DNA of 64,000 bases from Talpa occidentalis (GCF_014898055.3 NW_023604295.1:97789591-97853590); one strand, 5' to 3'; positions 45,728-56,779 are shown, numbered from the stretch's first letter. Numbers and translations are program-made. Notes: a model not told the origin generated them from the letters alone.

Positions 45728-48614
45728 TCAAGTCCAGAAGGGAACTGATACCTCAGACTGGGAGACAGAAACTCACATGGGGTAGAGCAAACCAGGCAGA
45801 CTAAAAATGTCAGGTGTTGGAAACAAGAAGGGGGATAGGCAGGCAGACAGGTGTGGGGCGCTTCTCTTGACTGGGCAGGTATTTCCCCTCTAGCTGCCTC
45901 TGCCTAGTTCAGCCTCACCATGAGTAAAGTGTCCAGAGCTCTCGGGTTCTCATTTAGATTTACTTTTCACTTTTACCTTGACCCTCAATGGATGAGGTGG
46001 ACGTTCCTGAATTTGGACTTCCAATCTGCATTAGATCCTATGGGGTTTACATGGGATGCCCCAAGAATTTACAGCTGCTAGACAGGAAAAATGCCCAACA
46101 ATACACACAGTGTCACCTTTAAGAGACCCGAAGAGGGAACACTGACCTCTAGGCCTGCCAGAGGAAGTTCCATGGGAGAGTGTGTATGGTAGAGAACATT
46201 CTAATTCTAGGAAATGTCACAAATGAGGCTCGAGGAGCAGGAACTTGGAAGACACAGAGAGATGGCACGTGGCATCCACTTGGTGAGGATGTGGAGCACC
46301 TGTAGGGAACACAGAAGGTCAGGAGATAGGAGACATAAAGTAAGACAAATCTCCAAAGTCCTGATACCAGATGTGGCCTGGCAGATAAAAGCCAGTGGAG
46401 AGAAAATTACTAAAGACTATATCATTGGGTTGGTATAAAGGCTAGGACTTTATATAGGGCTTATATAAAAACCCAAAAGTTTATGACATTAGTTGGAGTG
46501 ATTGAACACAAACATTAGGATGGGTTAATTTGTTTAACATACAGAGAAGAGATTGATTAGAGCCAAATTGGTGGCGGGGAGGTGCTCCAGAGTTCCCCTC
46601 ACTTTCCTAGGTGTGGAGGCCATCACAGGGGTAGGCCAGGCTGTCCAGCCACATTCCCTGACCCTCTCTAGGAGCAGCATTGTTCCCTGGTGTGAGCTCT
46701 GCTGGGCCCTTCCCAGCCAAGAAAGTGGCACCGTCCTGTCCCGTATCCACGCTGAGATCTCAGGTTCCTCAATTCCTTTATTCTGTGTGATGACCTGGTG
46801 GACTTCTCATAATACCAAGCTCCTTCACTATTTTACCTTCGCTTGTGGGAAAGAAGAAATGAGATAAACAGGGCTTATTTCTCTTGTTTGCAATTTTTTT
46901 AAATCTTAATTGGTACTAGCAGGTAATGAATTCCTGTAGTAGAGTGATCTTAGTCATGGTGGAAAGTGGAGACCTTATATAAGGAATATTGACCATATTT
47001 GGAGGGTCACTATGGAGCGGGGGAAAGGAACGCATGAGGAACAATAAGGCGACATCATAACTAACTGGCAGGTTTTGCTTATGGGTGTAACAAACATGAA
47101 GTAATAAAACTTTACTGTTTGAAATTATTAAGATTTGAGGGTTGTTTATTAATCTTGTCTGATATCTCTTAACTGATAACACTGAAGGTCACTGAGCTGG
47201 GACGTACTAGTTGACATTGTATCCATATCTGTTAACTAATGTACTAGTTAACATTGTATCCATGTAAACAAGCCAGTGCTTCCGTTAACAAACCAGGTAA
47301 TCATCCCTAGGCCTGTCGGGGCCCAGAGGCGAAATCAGGTCTGGAGCTGAGATTTGGGTATCAGGTATACACAAATGCAGTAGATAGTGGATAGGAAAGC
47401 ATAGGGGTTTAGTCTGAGAGCTTTAGAGTGAGGCTTATTTCCCTCCCTCATGTTCCTTCTCCCAAGGGTGTATGATCTGGCTCCACGTGGCCTGATGCTA
47501 AGTAGGACATCACTGCTGCCTGCCGGGTCTGGTGGTTCAGAGTTGTTGGCTTGAGCTTATTGACAGCTGCACACTCATAACGTTGCTAAAAACTTCATAA
47601 ACTCTGAAGCCTGGAAATAGCCCAAGTGATTTGAGGTTTTGCTCACTTGTAAATGTTTGAGTATTGTGTCCACAAATTGCAAATTGAGTAACTCAATTTT
47701 GAGGCACAGCTGTTATTTGGAAAAGACCCATCTAGGAACACAAACTCCTTGCAAAATGATTGTGCTTCATTTTTGTCAAGTATCAGAAAATCATTAAACT
47801 GCCAAGCCATATGGCAAATGCCCACTTGAGCCGAGTGCAACAGCACACCATAATGAATCTGTTTTTGGGGAGAGAGATAGGACAGAGTCAGGTTTTTGTG
47901 ATCTACAGAAAAGTAGACTCACTCTTACGCGTTTCAGCCTTCCAGAGTCCTGAGTAAGGATTTTACCTCCCATGAAAAATTCATATAAAAAATTAAGTTA
48001 TGGTAGAAGTTTTCCCCCCCCCAGGTATATTTTCCCTTTCAAACAATATCCATTGAGTTTCTGCATACAAAGTAAGTTTAACTGAGGCAATAGAAACTCC
48101 TAAAAGTTCACACAGTTTCATTTCCTTAGATAATAACTTAATAAGTATTCATTAGTTATTATTATATCAGAATTAGGTTTAGCTGCATATTAGAGAAAAA
48201 TAGAAAGCAATGGTGGCTTAGAAGGTTATTTCTGCCCCACGAAAATGGAACCTGGAGTTTGACCATCCAGGACTGACATGGCAACTTCAGTGTCATCAGC
48301 ATCTAAACTTTCTCTTGGCTTATTCTCTGTCAAAGCTGGAATTGTTCCAATATAGCTGACATGCTTCAGCCATCACGTTCTAGACAGCAGAAATGGAAAG
48401 GGGGAGAAAGCCATGCCTTTCTTTTTTAAGGAGAATTCCTGGAAGTATCACCCAACTTCTCTGTTCATAAATCACTGGCTAGTTCTTTATCACATGACCT
48501 CTCATTGCTGCAGAGACTGGGGAATGTAGCAATATGTCCAGGTAAAGACAGGGATTCTGTTACTACAGAGCAAGGGAGAGTGGGTATTGGGAGGTTACCA
48601 ACAGATTCTTCCCT
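45728..48614. other. Intron 1, unique sequence
   Basis: Nearly 2.9 kb with no SINE. A small imperfect tandem duplication lies at about 47204-47263. The block 48140-48540 resembles an old LTR or MER element (ggtggcttagaaggtta) but I cannot name it. No coding exon is recognised. Confidence 0.4.
47204..47263. repeat. 37-bp-period tandem duplication
   Basis: gtactagttgacattgtatc at 47204 recurs as gtactagttaacattgtatc at 47241, each followed by cat. The period is 37 bp and there is one difference in the 20 bases quoted. Confidence 0.85.
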
Positions 48615-48735
48615 ACTTGAGATCCTCAGTGTTCTTCCTACTAGACTGTAATCTCCTGTGGGTTAAGGACCAGATTTTATTTATCCCTGTACCTCTAAGG
48701 CATGGGTGCAGTAGCTGGTTAAGTTGTGCTTTTCA
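48615..48735 (+). repeat. L2 LINE 3'-end fragment
   Basis: ctagactgtaatctcctgtg, gttaaggaccagattttatt and tatccctgtacctctaagg match the L2 end (tagactgtaagctcctt, agggcaggga, tttgtatccccagcgcc). Confidence 0.5.
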
Positions 48736-48869
48736 TTATCAGCACCTCTCACGCAGACCCAGGTACTTTTCACCTCCTACCTCCCTGTCTACCTTCTTAA
48801 GTCCAAGTTGGCAAGTTCACTGAAATTTGGAGCATATTTATCTTTCATTATAAAAATATATTATTTCTT

Positions 48870-48969
48870 GGGCCTCCCCTGGTGGTGCAGCGGTTGAGCA
48901 CTGGGCTGTGAGGCTGCCCCCAGCCTCTTCAGCGCTGGCTCGTTCCCCGGCCGCCGGCGAGGGTCCCAC

Positions 48970-49006
<37 letters not shown>
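48870..49006 (+). repeat. Short (head-only) tRNA-derived SINE with (TA)n tail
   Basis: It starts gggcctcccctggtggtgca and stops after gcgagggtcccaca, where an A run and a (TA)n stretch (48983-49005) follow. It lacks the CAGCAGTGTA body and the AATAAATCTTT end. It ends at the same point of the SINE as the copy at 8609-8731. The flanks share atattatttctt / atataatttctt. Confidence 0.88.
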
Positions 49007-49008
<2 letters not shown>

Positions 49009-49334
49009 TTCTTTCATAATGATACTGAACTACCCATTCTTCTGTGTCCCATTATCAACTCTTAATACCAAGTACAAGTGATGCTTCGTGCTAAGTTGTG
49101 AAGGTTGGGGCTGAGAAGGAAGACGACAGCAGCAACACGGGGGAGGCCTCCTCAGAGCTCTCTTCCTGTGCAATGTTCCTAAGGGCTGCCAGGTTTTGAC
49201 CATGGGTGACTATAAACAGGGTGGGCCTTTTTCAAACAAGATGAACAAGCATGTGGAAGCAGATGTGGGAATGGTGAATTCTGCCTTAAATATAATGAGA
49301 CAATAGAGAAAGGAGCTAATGTTTCTGGAGAAGT
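49007..49334. other. Intron 1, unique sequence
   Basis: No gene or named repeat. Confidence 0.4.
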
Positions 49335-49460
49335 CTCTATGGGCCACGTACTATATGAGGTGGCTCAACTCCAGTAATCCTGGTGACTGCCCTAGGAGAT
49401 CCATGTGATTATCTCCATTTTCCGTGTGGCTCACTGAGGCCCAGGGGAAGGTGATTGGGC
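49335..49460 (-). repeat. MIR SINE, reverse orientation
   Basis: The order gtctctatgggccacgtact, ctcaactccagtaatcctgg, ttatctccattttccgtgtg and ctcactgaggcccaggg matches the MIR reverse complement (ctatgtgccaggcact, tcatttaatcctca, ttatccccattttaca, aaactgaggc). Confidence 0.65.
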
Positions 49461-49699
49461 TCCTCACCAAAATGCACATGCAAATGCAAACCGTTCCCTT
49501 CCAGACATGTTGAAAGAATCTGTGTCAGTGTGTACGAAGTTTTTAGCACAGCACCCAGCCTGTCATTCAAGAAACCCAGTAACTCATCCTCAACTCCACT
49601 TCCTGCAGCAATTGAAGTTAGTCCCACTCAACTCCTGAGTGTGGAGTTGCAAGAGATCTTCCCATTCTTTGTCCTTCAACCCTTTTGAAAATTCTCAAA
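49461..49699. other. Intron 1, unique sequence
   Basis: No gene or named repeat. Confidence 0.35.
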
Positions 49700-49900
49700 A
49701 CTGGAGCAAGCCAGGGCTGCCTGCTTTCCTGAGAGTCTCATAATTAGTGCAAGTGCTTAATTGGCATGTTTGTTTCCTCCAAGGGGTGGCTGGTGAAATA
49801 TCCTCACGCCGACAAAGGAGACTTGCTTTGCTTTTGTGCTTAGCGGCACTGTGGGCGCATAGCAACGCTGGTGAATCCCACAAACTTAGAAAGAAAAAGT
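49700..49900. promoter_or_regulatory. Third candidate conserved noncoding element
   Basis: A repeat-free block with unusual CpG retention holds tcataattagtgcaagtgct followed by taattggcatg (homeodomain ATTA cores around an NK2-like CAAGTG), then cctcacgccgac and gcgcatagcaacgct (an RFX-type half site). The mix of developmental motifs suggests an enhancer. Inference only; needs alignment. Confidence 0.3.
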
Positions 49901-50544
49901 GCCAGAGTTCGCATGAAGGTTGATTGCCCTGGAGAAGTTGACACACTCTCACAGATGGAAATGATTTCTCTGGGTCCTGAAAAATGTGCTCATCAACCCC
50001 ACAAATACAAACCGCGCCTCTTGTTTTCTTTAAGATGAGGAGTCCGGTCAAGAGGTCTATGTAATGAAAGATGTTTGTAGAATCCATTTCCATTCTGCCT
50101 GAAGCCATCTGCTTTATGTCTCTAATAAACAGAGGTGTTTGCAGCCACTTTCCAGGCCCCAGTCCCGTTAGATGCCCTCACCACGGGAAAGGTAAATTGA
50201 CTGCCTCCCCAGAGATGAGCATTAGCACATTACATCTGCAGTGACGGTGCTTAACCTTCCTGCTTGCCTTTCCTTTCTATGTCTCTGCAACGGCCTGTGA
50301 CAAATGGGCCGAGGGGCGCTCGCTGTGTTAGAATTTAGTACATAAGGGGCTTGGCCAGCTTCACATTTGCCAGTAATTGAGGTGAAGTATAGGCAACAAG
50401 AAAGGCCATCTTCTGGAAAGTCAGCGAGTGACCGACCTCAGTAGGCAGAGGGGCTGTGTGGCAGCCAGTGAAGCCATCCCTGGACTTCCTGAAACAGTTC
50501 TCTAGGAGCACGTGAGAGCTCTCCAAAAGAAAAATACGAGGAAG
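49901..50544. other. Intron 1, unique sequence
   Basis: Repeat-free, more balanced in composition than its surroundings, no exon recognised. The 137-codon reverse ORF at 49695-50108 lacks recognisable domains. Confidence 0.4.
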
Positions 50545-50845
50545 TCACACCCCTGTTCAAAATTCTCTGCGGGCTCCACATTGCTCATAGGGTAAAATCC
50601 AGGTTGCACAGACCCCTCGGTGGCCTGCAGACCCTTCACCTTGCATCACCCATCGGTTCATGCTCACACACAGCTGCATTGACCTGCTTGCAGCTCTTGA
50701 CCCTCCTGAGGTGCTGGTTTCTGGATCTTTGAAATGTTGGTCCCTGTGCCCAACACGCCCATCATTATTCTCCTTACCCGCTCAATTGTTTCATCTTTTC
50801 TGTCCCAGCTTGAGGGTCACTTTGAAAGGCCTACCCTTAAATAGG
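50545..50845 (+). repeat. L2 LINE 3' portion
   Basis: The order cccctgttcaaaattctctg, gcgggctccacattgctca, gggtaaaatccaggttg, gtggcctgcagaccct and gcttgagggtcactttgaaa follows L2 (ttcaaaaccctccagtggc, taaaatccaaactcc, ggcctaca). Confidence 0.7.
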
Positions 50846-50849
50846 TGAG

Positions 50850-51143
50850 TGTGTTCATCCTATGATTGTGGTAACAAATCACCAAAGCTGTTGGCTTAAA
50901 TCAACATGGTTTTCTTTTCTTGCAGTTCTGGGGTCACAAATCTGAAATCAAGCAGGGCAGAATTTCCTCTGGAGGTTTTAGGGTAGAATCTTGTACTTTG
51001 CTGGTTTCAGTTTTAGCTGCCACTGGCACTGCTGGGTGTGTGGCCTCTTCCTCCGCCTTCTAAGCCAGCAGTGTAGCATCTTTTCTCTGATTGCTGCTTT
51101 GATCCTTCCATCATTTTCTATCTGAACATCTCACCTGCTTCTT
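50850..51143 (-). repeat. MLT1-type LTR, reverse orientation (part 1)
   Basis: tcctatgattgtggtaacaa, ggcttaaatcaacatggttt, cttgcagttctggggtcaca and aaatctgaaatcaagc match the reverse MLT1 start (ccgtaacaaagtacc, cttaaacaacagaaat, ctcacagttctggagg, agtccgaaatcaagg). A SINE interrupts it. Confidence 0.65.
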
Positions 51144-51411
51144 TTTTTTTTTATCTTTTTTTTTTTTTTAATTTATACAAAAACTGGGATACAGTCAGAG
51201 GCATGGGAGGGTGAGAGAATTCACCAGAAACAGCGGGGAGTAGAACAGGCAGATGGACCAAGGACACTGCTGAGGGGAGCAGTGGGCAAGACAGGAGAGG
51301 TCTGATCGCCGTGTGGGTTTCTCCTTGGCCAGGCAGGATCGAACCCTCATGCAGAGTCTGCGGACAGCTTCACAGCGCTATGCTCAATCCGTTGCCCCAC
51401 CAGGGAGGCCC
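51144..51411 (-). repeat. tRNA-derived T+ SINE inserted in an MLT1-type LTR
   Basis: The reverse-strand copy starts with a long T-rich stretch, then aatttatacaaaaactggga, gacactgctgaggggagcag and ends caccagggaggcc. Perfect target-site duplication ctcacctgcttctt lies at 51130-51143 and 51412-51425. Confidence 0.95.
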
Positions 51412-51425
51412 CTCACCTGCTTCTT

Positions 51426-51600
51426 AAGATCCTCATGATTAAATTGGACCCGCCTCTTTCATCCAGGATGTCCTCCCCATTTCAAGAGCCTTAGTTAAGT
51501 CACATCAGCAAAGTCCTTTTCACCATGTAACATAACATGTTCACAGGTTCTGAGATAAGGAATTAGACATTTGGGGGACCATTATCCAGCCATTCAAATT
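51426..51600 (-). repeat. MLT1-type LTR, reverse orientation (part 2)
   Basis: aagatcctcatgattaaatt, cacatcagcaaagtcctttt, acatgttcacaggttctgag and gacatttgggggaccattat, followed by ccagccattcaa, match the closing part of reverse MLT1 (acctctgcaaagaccctt, gtcacattctgaggt, tttgggggacacaattc). Confidence 0.65.
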
Positions 51601-51949
51601 GAGGCATTATGGCCATGAGCCCTCAACCTAGTGCATGTTGCATGTTTAATTGTCCTTCCCATAGATGACTAAAAGACCATGAGGATGGGTCACATCTGCT
51701 TACCTTCCATTGTACCTCCAGTGCCCAGTAGAGGTCCTGACCAGTAGACATTAATAAACAGCTGTTGTGCGTAGCTGGAAGGCGGAGCCTTGTCAGAGAT
51801 GTTCTGGATAGTGTCTGAAAACATGCATTGCCACATCTTTGAAGGACCATGGTGGACCCTAGAAGGGGAATTTGGAAGTGTTCACTGGCATCTAGCCTGA
51901 CAAAGTGGCAGCTGGTGACCTCCAGGTCTCCAGGGAGAGCAATGGCCTT
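51601..51949. other. Intron 1, unique sequence
   Basis: A short L2-like end may be present at about 51700-51770 (tgtacctccagtgcccagta). Otherwise nothing recognisable. Confidence 0.4.
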
Positions 51950-52837
51950 GGAGTCATTTATTTCTGCCTTGATTTTTATTATTTCCTTTCTTCTACTGGT
52001 TTTAGGGTTTTTTGTTGTTCTTTTTCTAGTTCTTTGAGATGTAAGATTAGGCTGTTTCTTTGAGCTCTTTCTTGTTTCTTGATATAAGCCTCTATTGCTC
52101 TATATTTTCCTCTTATTACTGCTTTTGCCGCATCCCATACATTTAAGAAATTGGAGTCCTCCTTGTCGTTCAACTCAAAGTATTTTTTAATTTCTTCTTT
52201 AATCTCCTCATTAGTCCAGTGGTCTTCCAGTAGTGTGGGTTTCAATCTCCATGAGGTGGGAGGGTTCCTTACCTTCTTTTTATGGTTTATTTCTAGTTTG
52301 ATGCCTTCATGGTCAGAGAAGAGGGTTGGTATGATTTCAATCTTATGTATCTGTTGATGTTTGTCTCATGTCCCAGTATGTGATCGATCCTGGAGAATGA
52401 TCTGTGTGCACTTGAGAAAAATGTGTACTCAAATTTTTTTGGGTGTAGTGTTCTATAGATGTCTGTTAAGCCCATGAGGTCTAGATCCTTATTTAGAGCT
52501 TTAGTGTCCTTACTTACTTTTTGTCTCGTTGATCTATCCATTATTGATAGTGGTATGTTGAAGTCTCCTACTACATATGTATTTTCTCTGATGTCTATTT
52601 TCAGGATGATAATAGTTGTCTGATATATTTTGGTGCTCCTTCATTTGGTGAGTATATGTTAATGAGTGTTATGTCTTCTTGATGTATCGTCCCCTTGATC
52701 ATAATGTAGTGACCATCTGGGTCTCTTTTTACCATTTTGAGTTTGAAATCTGTTTTACTGATGCAAGTATAGCTGTTTCTGCCTTCTTTTTTAGTCCATT
52801 TGCTTGTAGGATCATTTTCCATCCTTTTACTTTCAGT
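51950..52837 (-). repeat. L1 ORF2 endonuclease-region fragment, reverse orientation
   Basis: On the - strand three frames give L1 ORF2 endonuclease-region peptides in order from right to left: LINIYSPNEGAP, TLHPKKFEYTFFS then SRIDHILGH, and DHWTNEEIKEEIKKYFELN then WDAAKAVIRGKYRAIEAYI. The frame shifts and stops between them show it is dead. The SRIDHILGH segment covers the conserved SDH-type region of the APE-like nuclease. It lies to the left of a SINE at 52838. Confidence 0.93.
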
Positions 52838-53055
52838 CTATTTTTTTTAAAGATTTATTTATTTATTTATATAAGCACTGGGTATAGTCAGAAGCGCAGG
52901 AGGGTGAGAGAATTCAACAGAGCCAGAGCAGAGAGCAGAACAGGCAGAGTGACAAAATACACTCTGAGGGGAGCAGTGGGCGTGGCAGGAGAGATCTGTC
53001 GTGCCATGTGGGACCCTCGCCGGCAGCCCAGGATCGAACCGGCGCTGCAGAGGCT
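52838..53055 (-). repeat. tRNA-derived T+ SINE, head-truncated
   Basis: The reverse-strand copy begins ctattttttttaaagattta, has ataagcactgggtatagtca and ctgaggggagcagtgggcgt, and stops at ggcgctgcagaggctgc, so the 5' terminal 50 or so bases of the tRNA-like head are missing. Younger subfamily by its end. It lies between an L1 fragment and a tandem repeat. Confidence 0.9.
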
Positions 53056-53470
53056 GCCCTGGTAGTGGCTGGATCACCCCTGGCACCTAATCGCTGGATC
53101 CCCTTCTGGTTCCAACTCAAGACCAGATGTGGGGCCTGGCTGGTGCATACTTTTTGGCTCACCTCTGAGTGTAGGGATAGCCCTTTCTCAGTTCCACACA
53201 GTTTTGGTGAGGTCCAGACTCAAAGCTCCCAGTTTTAAGGATGGCTCATCTGGAAGGCACTTCCCTGTGTCCTCAGACTGCCTCAGTGGTGGCTGGAAAC
53301 CCCTCTGGGCTCCAGCCAGCAGCCAGTGGCAGAACCTGGTTTGTGCGGGATTTCAGCTTACCTCTGACTATGGAGTGGGCCCTTTCTCAGTTCCACACAG
53401 CTTTGGTGAAGTCTGGAGGCAGAGCTCCCTGTCTTAAATATGGCACATCTTGGGGTGGGATCTTAAGTGC
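53056..53470. repeat. Two-unit tandem repeat of about 223 bp
   Basis: Two related units start at about 53056 (ctgccctggtagtggctgga) and 53279 (ctgcctcagtggtggctgga). Each contains a ctttctcagttccacacag block, cttacctctgact / ctcacctctgag, and a g/ctttggtga block, at offsets of about 200-223 bp. Neither unit has an open frame of note. Position next to a reverse L1 fragment suggests L1 5' UTR monomers, as in mouse or dog L1, but the sequence is not recognised by me. Confidence 0.75.
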
Positions 53471-53594
53471 CTCTGGAAAGCTAGAAAGGTCTCTGGTAGG
53501 CCCAGTTCTTGACTGTTTGAGACAGAACCCCGAAAAGTGATAGCCATCTGAAAAAAAGAAACCTTGGTCAGGAATAGTCACTTATCCACACAAC
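53471..53594. other. Intron 1, unique sequence
   Basis: Short segment of unassigned sequence; may be the remainder of the unit that starts at 53279. Confidence 0.35.
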
Positions 53595-53810
53595 TTTTCC
53601 TAAGCCCCTGTGCTGAACACAGTGCAGGAGTTGAAGGGACCAAGATGAATTTAAACCACCCTGTAGGAATTTACCTTCTAAATTGGGGAAGAACACCACG
53701 AAAAGAGGTGACAGTTTCTGTGGTCAGTGAAAGAAGAGAGTAATAAACAGTGCAGGAAGGGGTGTTGGGTAAGACTAGGAGGATAAAACCTTGAAGGCAG
53801 GGTGATGAGG
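53595..53810 (-). repeat. L2 LINE fragment, reverse orientation
   Basis: cctaagcccctgtgctgaac, gagttgaagggaccaagatg, tgtaggaatttaccttctaa and gaagagagtaataaacag match the order of reverse L2. Confidence 0.5.
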
Positions 53811-54282
53811 GTGTCGCAGGTGGTCGGAACATTTGCAGAATTGAGGAGAAAGGAAGCCGTGTGTTGTTTCCGAGGAGTCGGATAAAGTGCTGTCTGAATG
53901 AGTGTAACTTAGGTGGCAGCAAACTGAAAAGGTGGCAGGCGCCAGAGGTAGAATCTCTGTCTTATCCCCAATTTGATGATAAATTCCAAGGAGGGTGTGT
54001 GCCTCCTTTCTCAACTTGTTATGTCCTTCAGCAGCAATAATTGTTCAGTCGATGGACCTCCATTAAATGCTTATTGATGACAAGCCTTTCCCAATAAACA
54101 GTCTCCCACACTCACTTTGTCTCGCCAGAGATTATTAGATGAAGGGCAGCTGAACCTCAGCTGAACCTCCTCATGGCATCTGGCCTTCTGTCTGATGAGA
54201 TTTGCACTCTAACCACTGCCTGGTTTATTCCCCTGGAGGGCCCTGGAGTGAGTCCATTTCAACCCTATCATTGTATTTCTCT
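53811..54282. other. Intron 1, unique sequence
   Basis: No gene seen; the right end runs into the GGGCTT minisatellite. Confidence 0.4.
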
Positions 54283-54378
54283 GGGCTTGGGCTTGGGCTT
54301 GGGCTTGGGCTTGGGCTTGGGCTTGGGCTTGTGCTTGGTCTTGGGCTTGGGCTTGGGCTTGGGCTTGGGCTTGGGCTT
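54283..54378 (+). repeat. (GGGCTT)16 hexanucleotide repeat
   Basis: Sixteen tandem units of GGGCTT run from 54283 to 54378. Units 9 and 10 are variants (gtgctt at 54331, ggtctt at 54337); the other fourteen are perfect. It is G-rich on the + strand, i.e. in the sense RNA of NMNAT3 intron 1. The Leu-Gly readings over it are artefacts of the repeat. Confidence 0.97.
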
Positions 54379-55074
54379 GGAAGGGAGTTTAGCTGAAACA
54401 GATTGGAGTGTACATGTGATTCAGGTGCATTGGCCTGAGTAGGGCAGGTGCATCCACTACCCAGGATGCAGCTCCAGCAGGAGAAGTCACTGTCACAGCA
54501 GTGTGGCTCAGTGTGCCTGGGACAAGGACAGAGAAGAAAGACATTTATTAGACATCATTTATTCTCCTTGTCATCATCGCACCCCATTGTCGTTGATGCC
54601 AACATTCAAACAAATGCTCTAATTTACAGTTTCTGGGACCTTTTGGAAAATGGATCAAAACCCCAGGTTACCTGAGATGCTGCAGTTACACATTTTAATG
54701 ATTCTTAAAAACTTGTATTTTGTCAAAATGAAATAGAATTTTGAAAGTTTTCTTAATAGTTGTGAAAAAAGCAAGCCTCTTCAGATACACTCATCACATC
54801 TTCAGCTCTTATGAATGGCTCAGCAAACTCTGCAAATAATATCTCATTAAACCATCTACCTTCCCTGGGAAGGACATAGCAGCAGCAAGTTGCAGCAGGA
54901 AGAGTAGTATATGGGTTACCCGCTGTCTCAAAGGAACCTTGAAGAAACCACAGCCCGCTTAGACTGAGAGGTTTTTTTTTGCTTGTTTGTTTGTTTGTTT
55001 GTTTATCTTCATGCTATAGTTCAGAATTAGGCCTTCCTGCCACCGGATGCCATTCCACTTTTCAGCTATTTCAT
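54379..55074. other. Intron 1, unique sequence
   Basis: No gene or named repeat. A short TTTG tandem (ttgtttgtttgtttgttta) is at about 54984-55003. Confidence 0.4.
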
Positions 55075-55230
55075 CTTTACTGAGCCCTCCTCTGGGCCAA
55101 GCTTTGTGCTTGGAACTGAGATCCAAAAACAAGGAAGATGTCACTCTTGCTCTTTAAGGATTTTCCTTCTATGGTGTATATGAAAGATGCATAAGCAGTT
55201 TTACCAATAGAACATGGCATGTGATTTACA
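55075..55230 (-). repeat. L2 LINE fragment, reverse orientation
   Basis: tactgagccctcctctgggc, agctttgtgcttggaac, tcttgctctttaaggatttt and tttaccaatagaac follow the reverse L2 pattern (tactgagcacctactatg, gctctcaagg). Confidence 0.45.
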
Positions 55231-56149
55231 AAGGTTAGGTGAGAGATTGCCTAACTCAAGGTAGTCCACAGTAAAAATTGTATGCCTAGCTCTGTGGCAG
55301 ACACTAGATTAGCTAATCTAATTCCCAATTCCCTTTCCCTTGCTGTTCCTCTGGAGAGGCTGCAAAACTAAATATTTGTTTTCACAGTCTCCCTTAAGCT
55401 AGATGACAATCGACCTCGTTCTGGTCAGTGAGACAGAAGTATTTAAACTCTACGGGGGAGGTAGGAGGGAATCTGAGAAATTCTGTGTTCTTGATTAAGA
55501 GGGACAGCCATTCTATTATAGCTTCTTATTCCTCCTTGTCTATAGTATCAATCATGATGGCTGTAGCTACAGCAGCAATCTTGTGATCATGAGGGAAAAG
55601 CCAAGAGAATGACAGGTCATTTTGAGTCAGTGATCCGGTGCCAGCAACTGCCTACCTCTAGGTGTTTTGTCATGTGAGAAACAAACTTCTATTTGTTAAA
55701 GCATCTGAGGTTAGACTGTGGGACTTGTGGCCAAATGCATCATGAACTAATGCAGGCAGCAAGCAGGCAGTCAAGATACAGTGATTGAAGTGGTAAATAA
55801 TGTGATCACCTAAGCCTAGTGTTAAGACTAGTTTGTTATGTGCTAGAGGTATTCCAGTTGGAAGAAACTGAAATAGCATGTACAAAAGCAAGAAGCTATG
55901 ATGCGTGCACCAAGAAGCCACAGCAAGTAGTTCATTGTTACTGAAGTGTAAATTATCAGACAGGCAATGGTTGGGTACAAGTCTGTAGAAGCAAACAGTA
56001 AAGGACAGGTTAAAGCAGTTTTCTTGGACACAAAGAAAGTTCCAAGCTCCAGTGACAGAAACCGTTCATATACCCTGGTACTGGAGAATTATAGCTAAAG
56101 GAGTAATGTGAGGAATGAGAGGAAGTGAATGCATTACTTCTGATAGTCA
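55231..56149. other. Intron 1, unique sequence
   Basis: No gene or named repeat. Mixed composition. Confidence 0.4.
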
Positions 56150-56690
56150 CTGTATTTATTATCGCTGCAGAGCAAATTACCCAAAACTTTACAGCTTAAG
56201 CGAATGTATGTGCATTGCCTCACAATGTCTGTGGGTCAAGAATCTAGATGTGTCTTAACTGGTTATTTTACCTCAGAGGCTCTTACAAGGCTGCAGTCAA
56301 GGTATTCACAGGGCAACAGTCTCATCTGAAGATTTGAGTGGGGAAACATCCACCCCACATTCACTCACATGGTGGATAGCAGGATTCATTTCCTCATGGC
56401 CCATTGGCATTGGCACCAGAAGTCTCCTTCAGTTCCCTTCCCCATGGATCTGTCCATAAGGCATCAGACATGTGGGAGCTGACATTGTCAGAGTGAGCAA
56501 ACAATAAGGCGAAAGAGGGAAGCCAGAGGTATTTTCGTGACCTTCTCTCAGGTGGAAAACCACTCTTGTATTTTGTTCATTCAAAGCAGTTAGTGAATCC
56601 AGGTCCTGCTCAAGGGGAGGAGACAACAGTAAATACTAGAAAGTAAGGATCATTGGGAGCCATTTTAGAAGCTTGCAACCACTAGCATCC
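56150..56690 (-). repeat. Ancient LTR or MER-type interspersed repeat
   Basis: The order tgcagagcaaattacccaaa, actttacagcttaag, ctcacaatgtctgtgggtca, tcttacaaggctgcagtcaa, tctcatctgaagatttgagt, ggatctgtccataaggc, gtcctgctcaaggggagg and atcattgggagccattttag is that of a widespread mammalian repeat. I recognise the pattern but am unsure whether it is MLT1 or another LTR family. Confidence 0.55.
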
Positions 56691-56779
56691 CACCACCTTC
56701 TTGTCCTCGTCCTCCCTTTTTGTGGTCAGCAGCAGCAGCAGCATCTTCATCATTATCATCACCATCCCCAAAGCCACAG

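Noticed and set aside
51979..52822. Three reverse ORFs of 73-88 codons
   Set aside because: They are broken parts of one L1 ORF2 endonuclease region with frameshifts between them.
54173..54442. Leu-Gly repeat protein ORFs
   Set aside because: They result from reading the GGGCTT hexanucleotide array; no flanking conserved coding sequence.
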